Part shown: one piece after another, positions 7,205 through 16,920 of the stretch
Position numbering within the stretch: position 1 is the first letter of the stretch
Layout of the letters: each line of letters begins with the position of its first letter
Translations under genes and position numbers: made by a program
The notes under the pieces: model-generated
The model's input: only the letters and a program-made list of their open reading frames with translations
Database searches by the model: none
What the model was told of the DNA's origin: nothing
NCBI GenBank assembly: GCA_964058805.1
Contig: CAXKVV010001946.1
Coordinates: forward strand, 1-17,660
Direction: 5' to 3'
DNA length: 17,660 nt
Source of the DNA: Schoenoplectus triqueter
Lineage: Eukaryota; Streptophyta; Magnoliopsida; Poales; Cyperaceae

Positions 7205-7740
7205 CTTATCTCGGCCTAAAGGCTCACCAGGTTTTCCTGGGCCAGTGGCTCACGAGATGTGTTAAAGATTTCACTTACTTGATTCCTTGTATAGTATCAT
7301 TGATGAAATTAGTAAAGAAACCGAAAAGATCAAACTATCAAAAGAGATACTAAATACCTTATTCATTCTTACCTATTCAATTGCATCTACCTCAGCCTAA
7401 GAACTCACCAAATTCATCTAAACCAGTAACTCATGAAATGTGTTGCAGACTCTGTTAATTCATATCCATTTGTCTCTAAGTCATTGTTTAAAAGAAATAG
7501 AGAAAGAAAGAAACAGAAACAAGATTCAATGGATTGGTTGAAACAATAACTTGAGTTATGAAATTTCCTTAGATTGATGATTGATCCAGGCCTAAAGGCA
7601 CACCAAACATCTTGTGTTTGGGCCAGTGGCTCGCTGGATATCAATTCCAAAGCCGATTTTATGTTCAATTGAAACCCTTTAGAGGAAAGAGAAGAAAATA
7701 AATAAAAGAGAAAGAAATTTGTAAAAGAAATAACAAGAAC
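7205..7740. repeat. Three-copy ~188-bp repeat carrying a cloverleaf-shaped motif
   Basis: Copy 1 core, 7208-7258: ATCTCG, arm GCC-TAAA-GGC, TCA, arm CCAGG-TTTT-CCTGG, arm GCC-AGT-GGC, TCA, then CGAGAT closing with ATCTCG. Copy 3 core, 7584-7639: closing stem ATCCAG/CTGGAT, the same left and right arms, and a longer middle arm CCAAACA-TCTTG-TGTTTGG. Copy 2 (about 7389-7437) is decayed, mostly by G-to-A changes. Cores are spaced 181 and 195 bp apart, and the intervening A-rich sequence is loosely similar, so the whole is a diverged tandem repeat. The structure is not a tRNA: too short, with no anticodon or T-loop. Confidence 0.65.
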
Positions 7741-9229
7741 AGGAAGCAACTACCAGAATCACATGTGTAAAAGTAAATTGAACACCTTGGATCAAATTGC
7801 ATTCTAATTTCTAAAAAAAAAAAGGGTGCTGATCTTACTTGAATGCTTATACTAATATTTTCTCTCTAGGATGGTCTCACCTCCCTAATTCTCTTCTCAC
7901 TTACACTATGGATGATTAGGGTGTGTGTATGTGCTTTTTCTTCAGAAAATGCCAGCCAGAAAATAGAATCAATGATAAGAAGATGTATGCTGCCTTGATC
8001 ACTCTATCTCCCCCTTTTTTTTAATTGATGTCTAGAGTTTATATAGAGCTTGACAGTGGCTAATTGTGTTTATTCTCGCATAATCTGTGCTTCCTAGGTG
8101 CCACGGATTGCTGACATGGCGTGATTACAGCCCTTGATCACTCAATTGGAGGGTGTAGATGAGTTTCAGTTGTGTTTGTTAAAGGGATACTCTTGGAGTT
8201 CAGATTGCCAGCGTGGCAGTAGTAATTATAGTTCAAATCTTCCATGCTCTCTCTTCTCAAAGACCCGAGCAAATCAGCCCCCCCTAATACCGGTTTCGGT
8301 TTTGTGCACCAACTCTACTTGGAGAATTATGTAAAGGATAACCGTTTTTTGTGCCAGAAACGACTCCAACAGCATCGTGGGGCCCACATATTGCCTTCTA
8401 AACCGCCAATTCGTTCAATTACCCACCAAATCATCCAATTAAATTCTAAACCCGAATTCTTTCTCCTCTGATGCGAGTGATTCACAGAGCATGAAACTGA
8501 AAATAAATTGTTCTAGAATATTCTCCTCGCTGAGAGCTTTCCAACGATATATAATTTGTAAAATTTCGTCGCCGTTTGACCCCTTTTCTAATTTTCCGAT
8601 TGAATTTCATTCAAAATCGGGTCAGCAATGGAGAAGCAGCAGTAGGGAAGAAAGGGGGGGTGTTTCTGTCCCTGTGGGACCCACTGTCAGCGAAAGAAAC
8701 AGTATGGAAGGGGTATTGTAGTTCGGGTGAGCTGGGTTCACATGGTCCGGGCCCACATGTCACGTTTAATGAGAAACAACAAAGGTGAACCAAGTTCATG
8801 CAACCTTCTCTTCTTCAAAATTCTGTTTTTCAGCGCCTAAACCATATTTCTTTGTTTGGCAGCCCCCAATTTGCACCAAATCAGACCCTTGGCTCCAAAT
8901 TGCACCCTTAAACCTCTTGATCAAATCCTGACCCTTGGATTGATCTGATTTTCTTTCTCCAATTAATTTTAATAGATCCCCTTATCCAAAAATCATGAAA
9001 ATTTCATCAAAAATCCCTAAATTCATGATGATCATCCCTGTATTTTTATATTCCATTTTTACCCCTGTCTGCTTGTGCTAAAAATTCCATGATCAATAAA
9101 ATCCTGTTTTATTCTTATAAAATCCCTATTTATCAGTTGTAGCTCAGTGTCTCTGCCAAATAAATTCTCCTTGCAGAAACCACCCTAACTAAATACCAAT
9201 TAGACTTATATTGATATTCATTAGGGTTT
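7741..9229. other. Gene-poor LTR-like non-coding DNA
   Basis: No reading frame with recognisable content. It holds an A12 run (7816-7827), a CCCCC-T8 tract (8010-8022), a candidate TATA box (8038-8047), an 8580-8620 stretch resembling plant LTR sequence (CCGTTTGACCCCTTTTC), a TCCC-TGT-GGGA hairpin (about 8669-8678) and recurrent ACCCTTGG(A/C)T and AAATCC phrases (8880-9020). The style resembles LTRs or leader regions of plant retrotransposons, but no boundary can be set. Confidence 0.4.
8038..8047 (-). promoter_or_regulatory. Candidate TATA box (minus strand)
   Basis: The minus strand reads TCTATATAAA, close to the plant TATA consensus, followed about 30-40 bases downstream by an A- and G-rich leader-like stretch. 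The + strand TTTATATAGA is also TATA-like, so direction is uncertain. The minus direction would match the gag reading frame. Confidence 0.25.
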
Positions 9230-9449
9230 GATTTGATCAAATGCTGACTACTTATCAGCAATTAATACAAATCTAGACTTGATCAGGTGGTTGCTCCCAG
9301 CTTTGGCACCTGATCAGTCTTGTGAAATTGACTTTCAATCCCTTAACATGAGGGTGACTTGATCAAAGAACTGACTACTTATCAGTAATTGACACAAATC
9401 AAAGCATGGTTAGGTGGTTGCTCGCAGCTTTGGCACCAGGTCAGCCTTG
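9230..9449. repeat. Two-copy repeat (93/94 bp, period 126) with a 10-bp inverted repeat
   Basis: Copies at 9230-9322 and 9356-9449 share CTGACTACTTATCAG, AGGTGGTTGCTC and CAGCTTTGGCACC. Copy 1 has a perfect 10-bp inverted repeat, TGATCAGGTG (9280-9289) with CACCTGATCA (9307-9316), around a 17-base loop. Copy 2 keeps only the inner GGTG/CACC. No coding potential. Confidence 0.8.
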
Positions 9450-9746
9450 AAAGCAAAATCACATTTGGAATTTCTCATGATTAGTTGCATCAAAATGCTA
9501 GCTTGGCATTGACATCATTTCATGTAGTATAGGGATTATACTGCTTCAGCTCCTTTCTAGGGTTAGCTTCAAAGGCAGATTTCTAGGGTTCAATTCTGAC
9601 CCTCTTCAATAGGTCACTGAGGTGTGGGGTCCACCTGTCAGTGAAAATGGTCACGTGGGTGACTCATCAGATAGGCTATGCTATTAGGTTCATCTACAAG
9701 GGACTGCCAGGTGGGTCCCACTTGTCAGAGAAGATATAATCACATG

Positions 9747-9794
9747 GTGACACCCAAGAGGTCTCCTCTCTCCCTCGATCTTCTTGGGTGTCAC
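9747..9794. other. 13-bp perfect hairpin with 22-base loop
   Basis: GTGACACCCAAGA at 9747-9759 is the exact reverse complement of TCTTGGGTGTCAC at 9782-9794. The loop is C/T-rich on the + strand. If the minus-strand TATA box at 9831-9824 is real, a transcript would begin close to this hairpin, placing it at the 5' end of the RNA. Confidence 0.7.
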
Positions 9795-9823
9795 TCATGC
9801 TGAGTGGATAGAGAATAGCGGGG

Positions 9824-9831
9824 TATTTATA
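9824..9831 (-). promoter_or_regulatory. Candidate TATA box TATAAATA (minus strand)
   Basis: The minus strand reads TATAAATA, a textbook TATA box, flanked by GAG and CCCC. A start 25-35 bases downstream would fall near 9800, just before the 9794-9747 hairpin. It lies only about 190 bases from the satellite array, pointing away from it. This is sequence match only. Confidence 0.35.
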
Positions 9832-9993
9832 CTCTTCACTTCATGCCCAGCATTCCATTGTGGGACTAATGGATTTGTTCCGGGGTTAGGCAGCGACCTC
9901 TTCTGATCAGTGGGCCATCTCTCCACTGCTCTCTCTCTTCTTCCCCTTTCTTATGATTTATCATCAATTTATTTCATTTATTCATCTATTCAT

Positions 9994-10011
9994 CCTTGAA
10001 ATTTTTCAAGG
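9994..10011. other. Palindrome at the satellite junction
   Basis: CCTTGAAA (9994-10001) and TTTCAAGG (10004-10011) are exact reverse complements separated by two bases, giving an 18-bp near-perfect palindrome. It ends seven bases before the first recognisable satellite base (10019). Confidence 0.8.
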
Positions 10012-10710
10012 GTAAACAGCGTCGCGTCCCATTTTCTTGTTTTGTGCTCCCGGACTCGTTTTCGTCGGTACCGAGGGCGTCGGGTCCCGTTTCCATGTTT
10101 TGCGCGCCCCGACTCGTTTTCGGCTGTACCGAGGGCGTCGGGTCCCGTTTTCATGGTTTGCGCGCCCGGACTCGTTTTCGGCGGTACGGAGGGCGTCCGG
10201 TCCCGTTTTCATGTTTTGCGCGCCCGGACTCGTTTTCGGCGGTACCGAGGGCCTCGGGTCCCGTTTTCATGTTTTGCGCGCCCGGAATCGATTTCGGCGG
10301 AACCGGGGCGTCGGGTCTCGTTTTCATGTTTTGCGCGCTCGGACTCGTTTTCGGCGGTACCGAGTGCGTCGCGTCCCATTTTCTTGTTTTGTGCTCCCGG
10401 ACTCGTTTTCGGCGGTACCGAGGGCGTCGGGTCCCGTTTCCATGTTTTGCGCGCCCCGACTCGTTTTCGGCGGTACCGAGGGCGTTGGGTCCCGTTTTCA
10501 TGTTTTGCGCGGCCGGACTCGTTTTCGGCGGTACGGAGGGCGTCGGGTCCCGTTTTCATGTTTTGCGCGCCCGGACTCATTTTCGGCGGTACCGAGGGCC
10601 TCGGGTCCCGTTTTCATGTTTTGCGCGCCCGGAATCGATTTCGGCGGAACCGGGGCGTCGAGTCTCATTTTCATGTTTTGCGCGCTCGGACTCGTTTTCG
10701 GCGGTACCGA

Positions 10711-11290
10711 GGGCGTCGGGTCTCGTTTTCATGTTTTTGCGCGCCCGGACTCGTTTTCGGCGGTACCGAGGGCGTGGGGTCCCGTTTTCATGTTTTGCGC
10801 GCCCGGAATCGTTTTCGGCGGAACCGGGGCGTCGGGTCTTGTTTTCATGTTTTGCGTGCTCGGACTCGTTTTCGGCGGTACCGAGTGCGTCGCGACCCAT
10901 TTTCTTGTTTTGTGCTCCAGGACTCGTTTTCGGCGGGACCGAGGGCGTCGGGTCCCGGTTTCATGTTTCGCGCCCCCGAACTCGTTTTCGTCGGTATCGA
11001 GGGCGTCGGGTCTCGTATTCATGTTTTTGCGCGCCCGGACTCATTTTCGGCGGTACCGAGGGCGTGGGGTCCCGTTTTCATGTTTTGCGCGCCCGGAATC
11101 GTTTTCGGCGGAACCGGGGCGTCGGGTCTCGTTTTCATGTTTTGCGTGCTCGGACTCGTTTTCGGCGGCACCGAGTGCGTCGCGACCCATTTTCTTGTTT
11201 TGTGCTCCTGGACTCGTTTTCGGCGGGACCGAGGGCGTCGGGTCCCGGTTTCATGTTTCGCGCCCCCGAGCTCGTTTTCGTCGGTATCGG
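10711..11290. repeat. Five-unit (290 bp) tandem duplication inside the array
   Basis: 10711-11000 and 11001-11290 align without gaps, and by eye differ at seven of 290 positions. Diagnostic variants repeated in order are CATGTTTTTGCGCG, GGGCGTGGGG, GGAATCGTTTTCGGCGGAACC, GAGTGCGTCGCGACCC and GGTTTCATGTTTCGCGCCCCCG. Adjacent five-unit blocks of this kind form a higher-order repeat of two copies. Confidence 0.85.
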
Positions 11291-14200
11291 GGGCGTCGGG
11301 TCCGGTTATCACGTCTTGCGCGCCCCGACTCGTTTTCGGCTTTACCGAGGGCGTAGGGTCCCGTTTCATGTTTTGCGCGCCCGGACTCGTTTTCGGCGGT
11401 ACCGAGGGCGTCGGGTCCCGTTTTCATGTTTTGCGCGCCCGGACTCGTTTTTGGCGGTACCGAGGGCGTCCGATCCTATTTTCATGCTTTGCGCGCCCGG
11501 AATCGTTTTCGGCGGTACCGAGGGAGTCGGCTCCCGTTTTCATGTTTTGCGCGCGAGGACTCGTTTTCGGCGGTACTGAGGGAGTCAGGTCCCGTTTTCA
11601 TGTTTTGCGCGCCCAAACTCGTTTTCGGCGGTACTGAGGGAGTCGACTCCCGTTTTCATGTTTTGCGCGCCAGGACTCGTTTTCGGCGGTACCGAGTGCG
11701 TCCCGACGCGTTTTCATGTTCGGCGCTCCCGGACTCGTTTTCGGCGATACCGAGGGCGTCGGGTCCCGCTTTCATTTGTTGCGCGCCCGGAATCATTTTC
11801 AGTGGTACGGAGGGCGTCAGGTTCCATTTTCATGTTTTACGCACCTGGACTCGTTTTCGGCGGTACCGAGGGCGTCGGGTCCCGTTTTTATGTTTTGCGC
11901 GCCCGGACTCGTTTTCAGCGGTACCGAGGGCGTCGGGTCCCGTTTTCATGTTTTGCACGCCCCCACTCTGTTTCGGCGGTACCGAGGGTGTCGGATCCGG
12001 TTTTCATGTTTTGCGCGCCCCGACACGTTTTCGGCGGGACCAAGGGCGTCGGGTCCCGTTTTATGTTTTGCGCGCCCGGACTCGTTTTCGGCGGTACCGA
12101 GGGCGTCGGGTCCCGTTTTCATGTTTTGCGCGCCCGGAATCGTTTTCGGCGGAACCGGGGCGTCGGGTCTCGTTTTCATGTTTTGCGCGCTCGGACTCAT
12201 TTTCGGCGCGTACCGAGTGCGTCGCGACCCATTTTCTTGTTTTGTGCTCTCGGACCCGTTTTCGGCTTTACCGAGGGCGTCGGGTCCCGATTTCATGTCT
12301 TACGCGCCCCGACTCGTTTTCGGCTTTACCGAGGGCGTCAGGTCCCGTTTTCATGTTTTGCGCGCCCAAACTCGTTTTCGGCAGTACCGAGGGCCTCGGG
12401 TCTCGATTTCATGTTTTTGCGCGCCCGGACTCATTTTCGGCGGTACCGAGGGCGTGGTGTCCCGTTTTCATGTTTTGCGCGCCCGGACTCGTTTAGGGCG
12501 GTACTGAGGGCGTCGGGTCCCATTTCCATGTTTTGCGCGCCCCGACTCGTTTACGGCGGTACGGAGGGTGTCGGGTCCCGTTTTCATGTTTTGCGCGCCC
12601 AGACTCGTTTTCGGCGGTACCGAGGGCCTCGAGTCTCGTTTTCATGTTTTGCGCGCTCGGACTCGTTTTCGGCGGTACCGAGTGCGTCGCGACCCACTTT
12701 CTTGTTTTGTGCTCCCGGACTCGTTTTCGGCGGGACCGAGGGCGTCGGGTCCGGTTTTCATATCTTGCGCGCCCCGACTCGTTTTCGGCTTTTCCGAGGG
12801 CGTCGGGTCCCGTTTTCATGTCTTGCGCGCCCCGACTCGTTTTCGGCTTTACCGAGTGCGTCGCGTCCCGTTTTCTTATTTTGCTCGCCTAAACTCGTTT
12901 TCGGTAGTACCGAGGGCCTCGGGTTGCGTTTTCATGTTTTGCGCGACCGGACACGTTTTCGGCGGTATCGAGGGCGTCGGGTCCCGTTTTCATGTTTTGC
13001 ACGCCCGGACTCGTTTTCGGCGGTACCGAGGGCGGCGGGTCCCGATTTCATGTTTTGCCCGCACGGACTCGTTTTCTCCGATACCGGGGCGTCAGGTCCC
13101 GTTTTCATGTTTTGCGCGCCCGGACTCGTTTTCGGCGGTACTGAGGGAGTCAGGTCCCGTTTTCATGTTTTGCGCGCCCAAACTCGTTTTCGGCGGTACC
13201 GAGGGCCTCGGGTCTCGTTTTCATGTTTTGCGCGCCCGGACTCATTTTCGACGGTACCGAGGGCGTCGGGTCCCGTTTTCATGTTTTGTGAGCCCGGACT
13301 CTTTTTCGGCGGTACCGAGGTCGTCGGGTCCCGTTTTCATGTTTTGCGCGTCCGGACTCGTTTTCGGAGGTACCGAGGGCGTCGGGTCCCGTTTTCATAT
13401 TTTGCGCGCCCGGACTCGTTATCGGCGATTCCGAGTGCGTCGCGTCCCGTTTTCATGATTTGAGCGCCCGGACTCGTTTTCGCCGGTACCATGGGCGTCG
13501 GGTCCCGTTTTCATGTTTTGCGCGCCGGTACTCTTTTTCGACGGTACCGAGGGCGTCGGGTCCCGTTTTCATGTCTTGCGCGGCCGGACTTGTTATCGGC
13601 GGTACCGAGTGCGTCGCTTCCCGTTTTCATGTTTTGCGCGCCCGGACTCGTTTTCGGCGGTACCGAGGGCGTCGGGTCCCGTTTTCATGTTTTGCGCGCC
13701 CCTACTCGTTTTCGGCGGTACCGAGGGCGTCGGGTCCGGTTTTCATGTTTTGCGCGCCCCAACTCGTTTTCGGCGGGACCGAGTGCGTTGGGTACCGTTT
13801 TCATGTTTTCCGCGCCCGGACTCGTTTTCGGCGGTACCGAGGGCGTCGGGTCCCGTTATCATGTTCTGCGCGCCCGGAATCGTTTTCGGAGGGACCGGGG
13901 CGTCGGGTCTCGTTTTCATGTTTTTCGCGCTCGGACTCGTTTTCGGCTTTACCGAGGGCGTCGGGTCCCGTTTTCATGTCTTGCGCGCCCCGACTCGTTT
14001 TCAGCTTTACCGAGGGCGTCGGGTCTCGTTTTCATGTTTTGCGCGCCCGGACTCGTTATCGGCGGTACCGAGTGCGTCGCGTCTCGTTTTCATGTTTTGC
14101 TCGCCCAAACTCGTTTTCGGTAGTACCGAGGGCCTCGGGTCTCGTTTTCATGTTTTTGCGCTCCCGGAATCGTTTTCGGCGGTACCGAGGGCGTGGGGTC

Positions 14201-14600
14201 CCGTTTTCTTGTTTTGCGCGCCCGAACTCGTTTTGGGCGGTACCGAGGGCGTCGAGTCCCGTTTCCATGGTTTGCGCGCCCCGACTCGTTTTCGGCGGTA
14301 CCGAGGGCGTCGGGTCCCGTTTTCATGTTTTGCGCGTTCGGACTCGTTTTCGGCGGTACCGAGGGCGTGGGGTCCCGTTTTCATGTTTTGCGCGCCCCGA
14401 CTCGTTTTCGGTGGTACCGAGGGCGTCGGGTCCCGTTTTCATGTTTTGCGCGCCCGGACTCGTTATCGGCGGTACTGAGTGCATCGCATCCCGTTTCATG
14501 TTTTGCTCGCCCAAAATCGTTTTCGTTAGTACCGAGGGCCTCGGGTTTCGTTTTCATGTTTTGCGCGCCACGACTCGTTTTCGGCGGGGCCGAGGGAGTC

Positions 14601-15340
14601 GGGTCTCGTTTTCATGTCTTGCGCGCCGGGACTCGTTTTCGGCTTTACCGAGGGCGTCGGGTCCCGTTTTCATGTCTTGCGCGCCCCGACTCGTTTTCGA
14701 CTTTACCGAGTGCGTCGCGTCCCGTTTTCATGTTTTGCTCGCCCAAACTCGTTTTCGGTAGTACCGAGGGCCTCGGGTCTCGTTTTCATGTTTTGCGCGC
14801 CCCGACTCGTTTTCGGCGGGACCGAGGGCGTCGGGTCCTGTTTTCATGTTTTGTGCGCCCGGACTCGTTATCGGCAGTTCAGAGTGCGTCGCGTCCCGTT
14901 TTCATGATTTGCGCGCCCGGACTCGTTTTCAGCGGTACCGAGGGCATCGGGTCTCGTTTTCATGTTTTGCGCGCCCGGACTCATTTTAGGCGGTACGGAG
15001 GGCGTCGGGTCCCGTTTTCATGTTTTGCGGGCCCCGACTCGTTTTCGGCGGTACCGAGGGCATCGGGTCCCGTTTCCATGTTTTGCGCGCCCCGACTCGT
15101 TTTCGGCGGTACCGAGGGCGTCGGGTCTCGTTTCCATGTTTTGCGCGCCCCGACTCATTTTCGGCGGTACCGAGGGCGTCGCGACCCATTTTCTTGTTTT
15201 GTGCTCTCGGACTCGTTTTCGACGGGACCGAGGGCGTCGGGTCCCGTTTTCATGTCTTGCCCGCCCGGACTCGTTTTCGGCTTTACCGAGGGCGTCGGGT
15301 CCCGTTTTCTTGTCTTGCGCGCCCCGACTCGTTTTCGGCT
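14601..15340. repeat. Array segment duplicated at 16921-17660, copy 1
   Basis: This 740-bp segment is matched at an offset of exactly 2320 bp (40 x 58). I count four mismatches (14632, 14876, 14920 and 15310) and no gaps. Markers include TTCGACTTTACC, TCGGTAGTACC, CAGAGTGCGTC, CATTTTAGGCGG and GTTTTGCGGGCC. Confidence 0.9.
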
Positions 15341-15590
15341 TTACCGAGGGCGTCGGGTCCCGTTTTCATGTCTTACGCGCCCCGAGTCGTTTTCGGCTTT
15401 ACCGAGGGCGTCGGGTACCGTTTTCATGTTTTGCGCGCCCGGACTCGTTATCGGCTGTACTGAGTGCGTCGCGTCCCGTTTTCATGTTTTGCTTGCCCAA
15501 ACTCATTTTCGCTTGTACCGAGGGCGTCAGGTCCCGTTTTCATGTTTTGCGCGCTCGGACTCTTTTTCGGCGGTACCGAGGGCGTCGGGT

Positions 15591-16550
15591 CCCGCCTTCA
15601 TGTTTTGCATGCCCGGACTCGTTTTCGGAGGTACCGAGGGCATCGGGTCCCGTTTTCATGTTTTGCGCGCCCCGGACCCGTTATCGGCGGTTCCGAGTGC
15701 GTCGCATCCCGTTTTCATGATTTGCGCGCCCAGAATCATTTTCAGCGGTATGGAGGGCGTCGGGTCCCGTTTTCATATCTTGCGCTCCCAGACTCGTTTT
15801 CGGCTTTACCTAGGGTGTCGGCTCCCGTTTTCATGTCTTACGCGCCCCGACTCGTTTTCGGATTTACCGAGGGCGTCGGGTCCCGTTTTCATGTCTTACG
15901 TGCCCCGACTCGTTTTCGGCTTTACCGAGGGCGTCGGGTCCCGTTTTCATGTTTTGCGCGCCCGGACTCTTTATCGGCGGTACCGAGTGCGTCGCGTCCC
16001 GTTTTCATGTTTTGCTCGCCCAAACTCGTTTTCGGCAGTACCGGGGCGTCGGTTCCCGTTTTCATGTTTTGCGCGCCCGGACTCGTTTTCGGCGGTACGG
16101 AGGGCGTCGGGTCCCGCCTTCATGTTTTGCACGCCCGGACTCGTTTTCAGAGGTACCGAGGGCGTCGGGTCCCGTTTTCATGTTTTGCGCGCCCGGACCC
16201 GTTATCGGCGGTTCCGAGCGCGTCGCGTCCCGTTTTCATGATTTGCGCGCCCGGAATCATTTTCAGTGGTACGGAGGGCGTCGGGTCCCGTTTTCATGTC
16301 TTGCGCGCCCAGACTCGTTTTCGGCTTTACGGAGGGCGTCGGCTCCCGTTTTCATGTCTTACGCGCCCCGACTCGTTTTCGTCTTTACCGAGGGCGTCGG
16401 GTCCCGTTTTCATGTCTTACGCGCCCCGACTCGTTTTCGGCTTTACCGAGGGCGTCGGGTCCCGTTTTCATGTTTTGCGCGCCCGGACTCGTTATGGGCG
16501 GTACCGAGTGCGTCGCGTCCCGTTTTCATGTTTTGCTCGCCCAAACTCGT
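15591..16550. repeat. Nine-unit duplication (about 522 bp) inside the array
   Basis: The variant order GTCCCGCCTTCATG, GGACCCGTTATCGGCGGTTCC, CATGATTTGCGC, GGAATCATTTTCAG or its near match, three CTTTACC/GTCTTACGC units and TGCTCGCCCAAACTCG occurs from 15591 and again from 16113. The offset is 522 at the left and 521 further right, owing to one extra C near 15673. The copies are more diverged than the 40-unit pair. Confidence 0.75.
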
Positions 16551-16920
16551 TTTCGGCAGTACCGAGGGCCTCGGGTCTCGATTTCATGTTTTTGCGCGCC
16601 CGGACTCGTTTTCGGCGGTACCGATGGCGTGGTGTCCCGTTTTCATGTTTTGCGCGCTCGGACTCTTTATCGGCGGTACCGAGTGCGTCACGTCCCGTTT
16701 TCATGTTTTGCTCGCCCAAATTCGTTTTCGGCTGTACCGGGGCGTCGGGTCCCGTTTTCATGTTTTGCGCGCCCGGACTCGTTTTCGGCGGTATGGAGGG
16801 CGTTGGGTCCCGTTTTCATGTTTTGCGCGCCCGGACTCGTTTTCGGCGGTACCGAGGGCCTCGGGTCCCTTTTTTCTTGTTTTGCGCGCCCGGAATCGAT
16901 TTCGGCGGAACCGGGGCGTC

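Noticed and set aside
7208..7258. tRNA gene
   Set aside because: The fold is cloverleaf-shaped but only 51 bases, with a 3-bp left arm, no anticodon arm of normal size, no T-loop GTTCGA and no acceptor stem of 7 bp.
7414..7749. 111-codon minus-strand frame
   Set aside because: It runs through the tandem repeat with cloverleaf motifs, is rich in Phe/Leu/Ser from A/T-rich sequence, and shows no domain.
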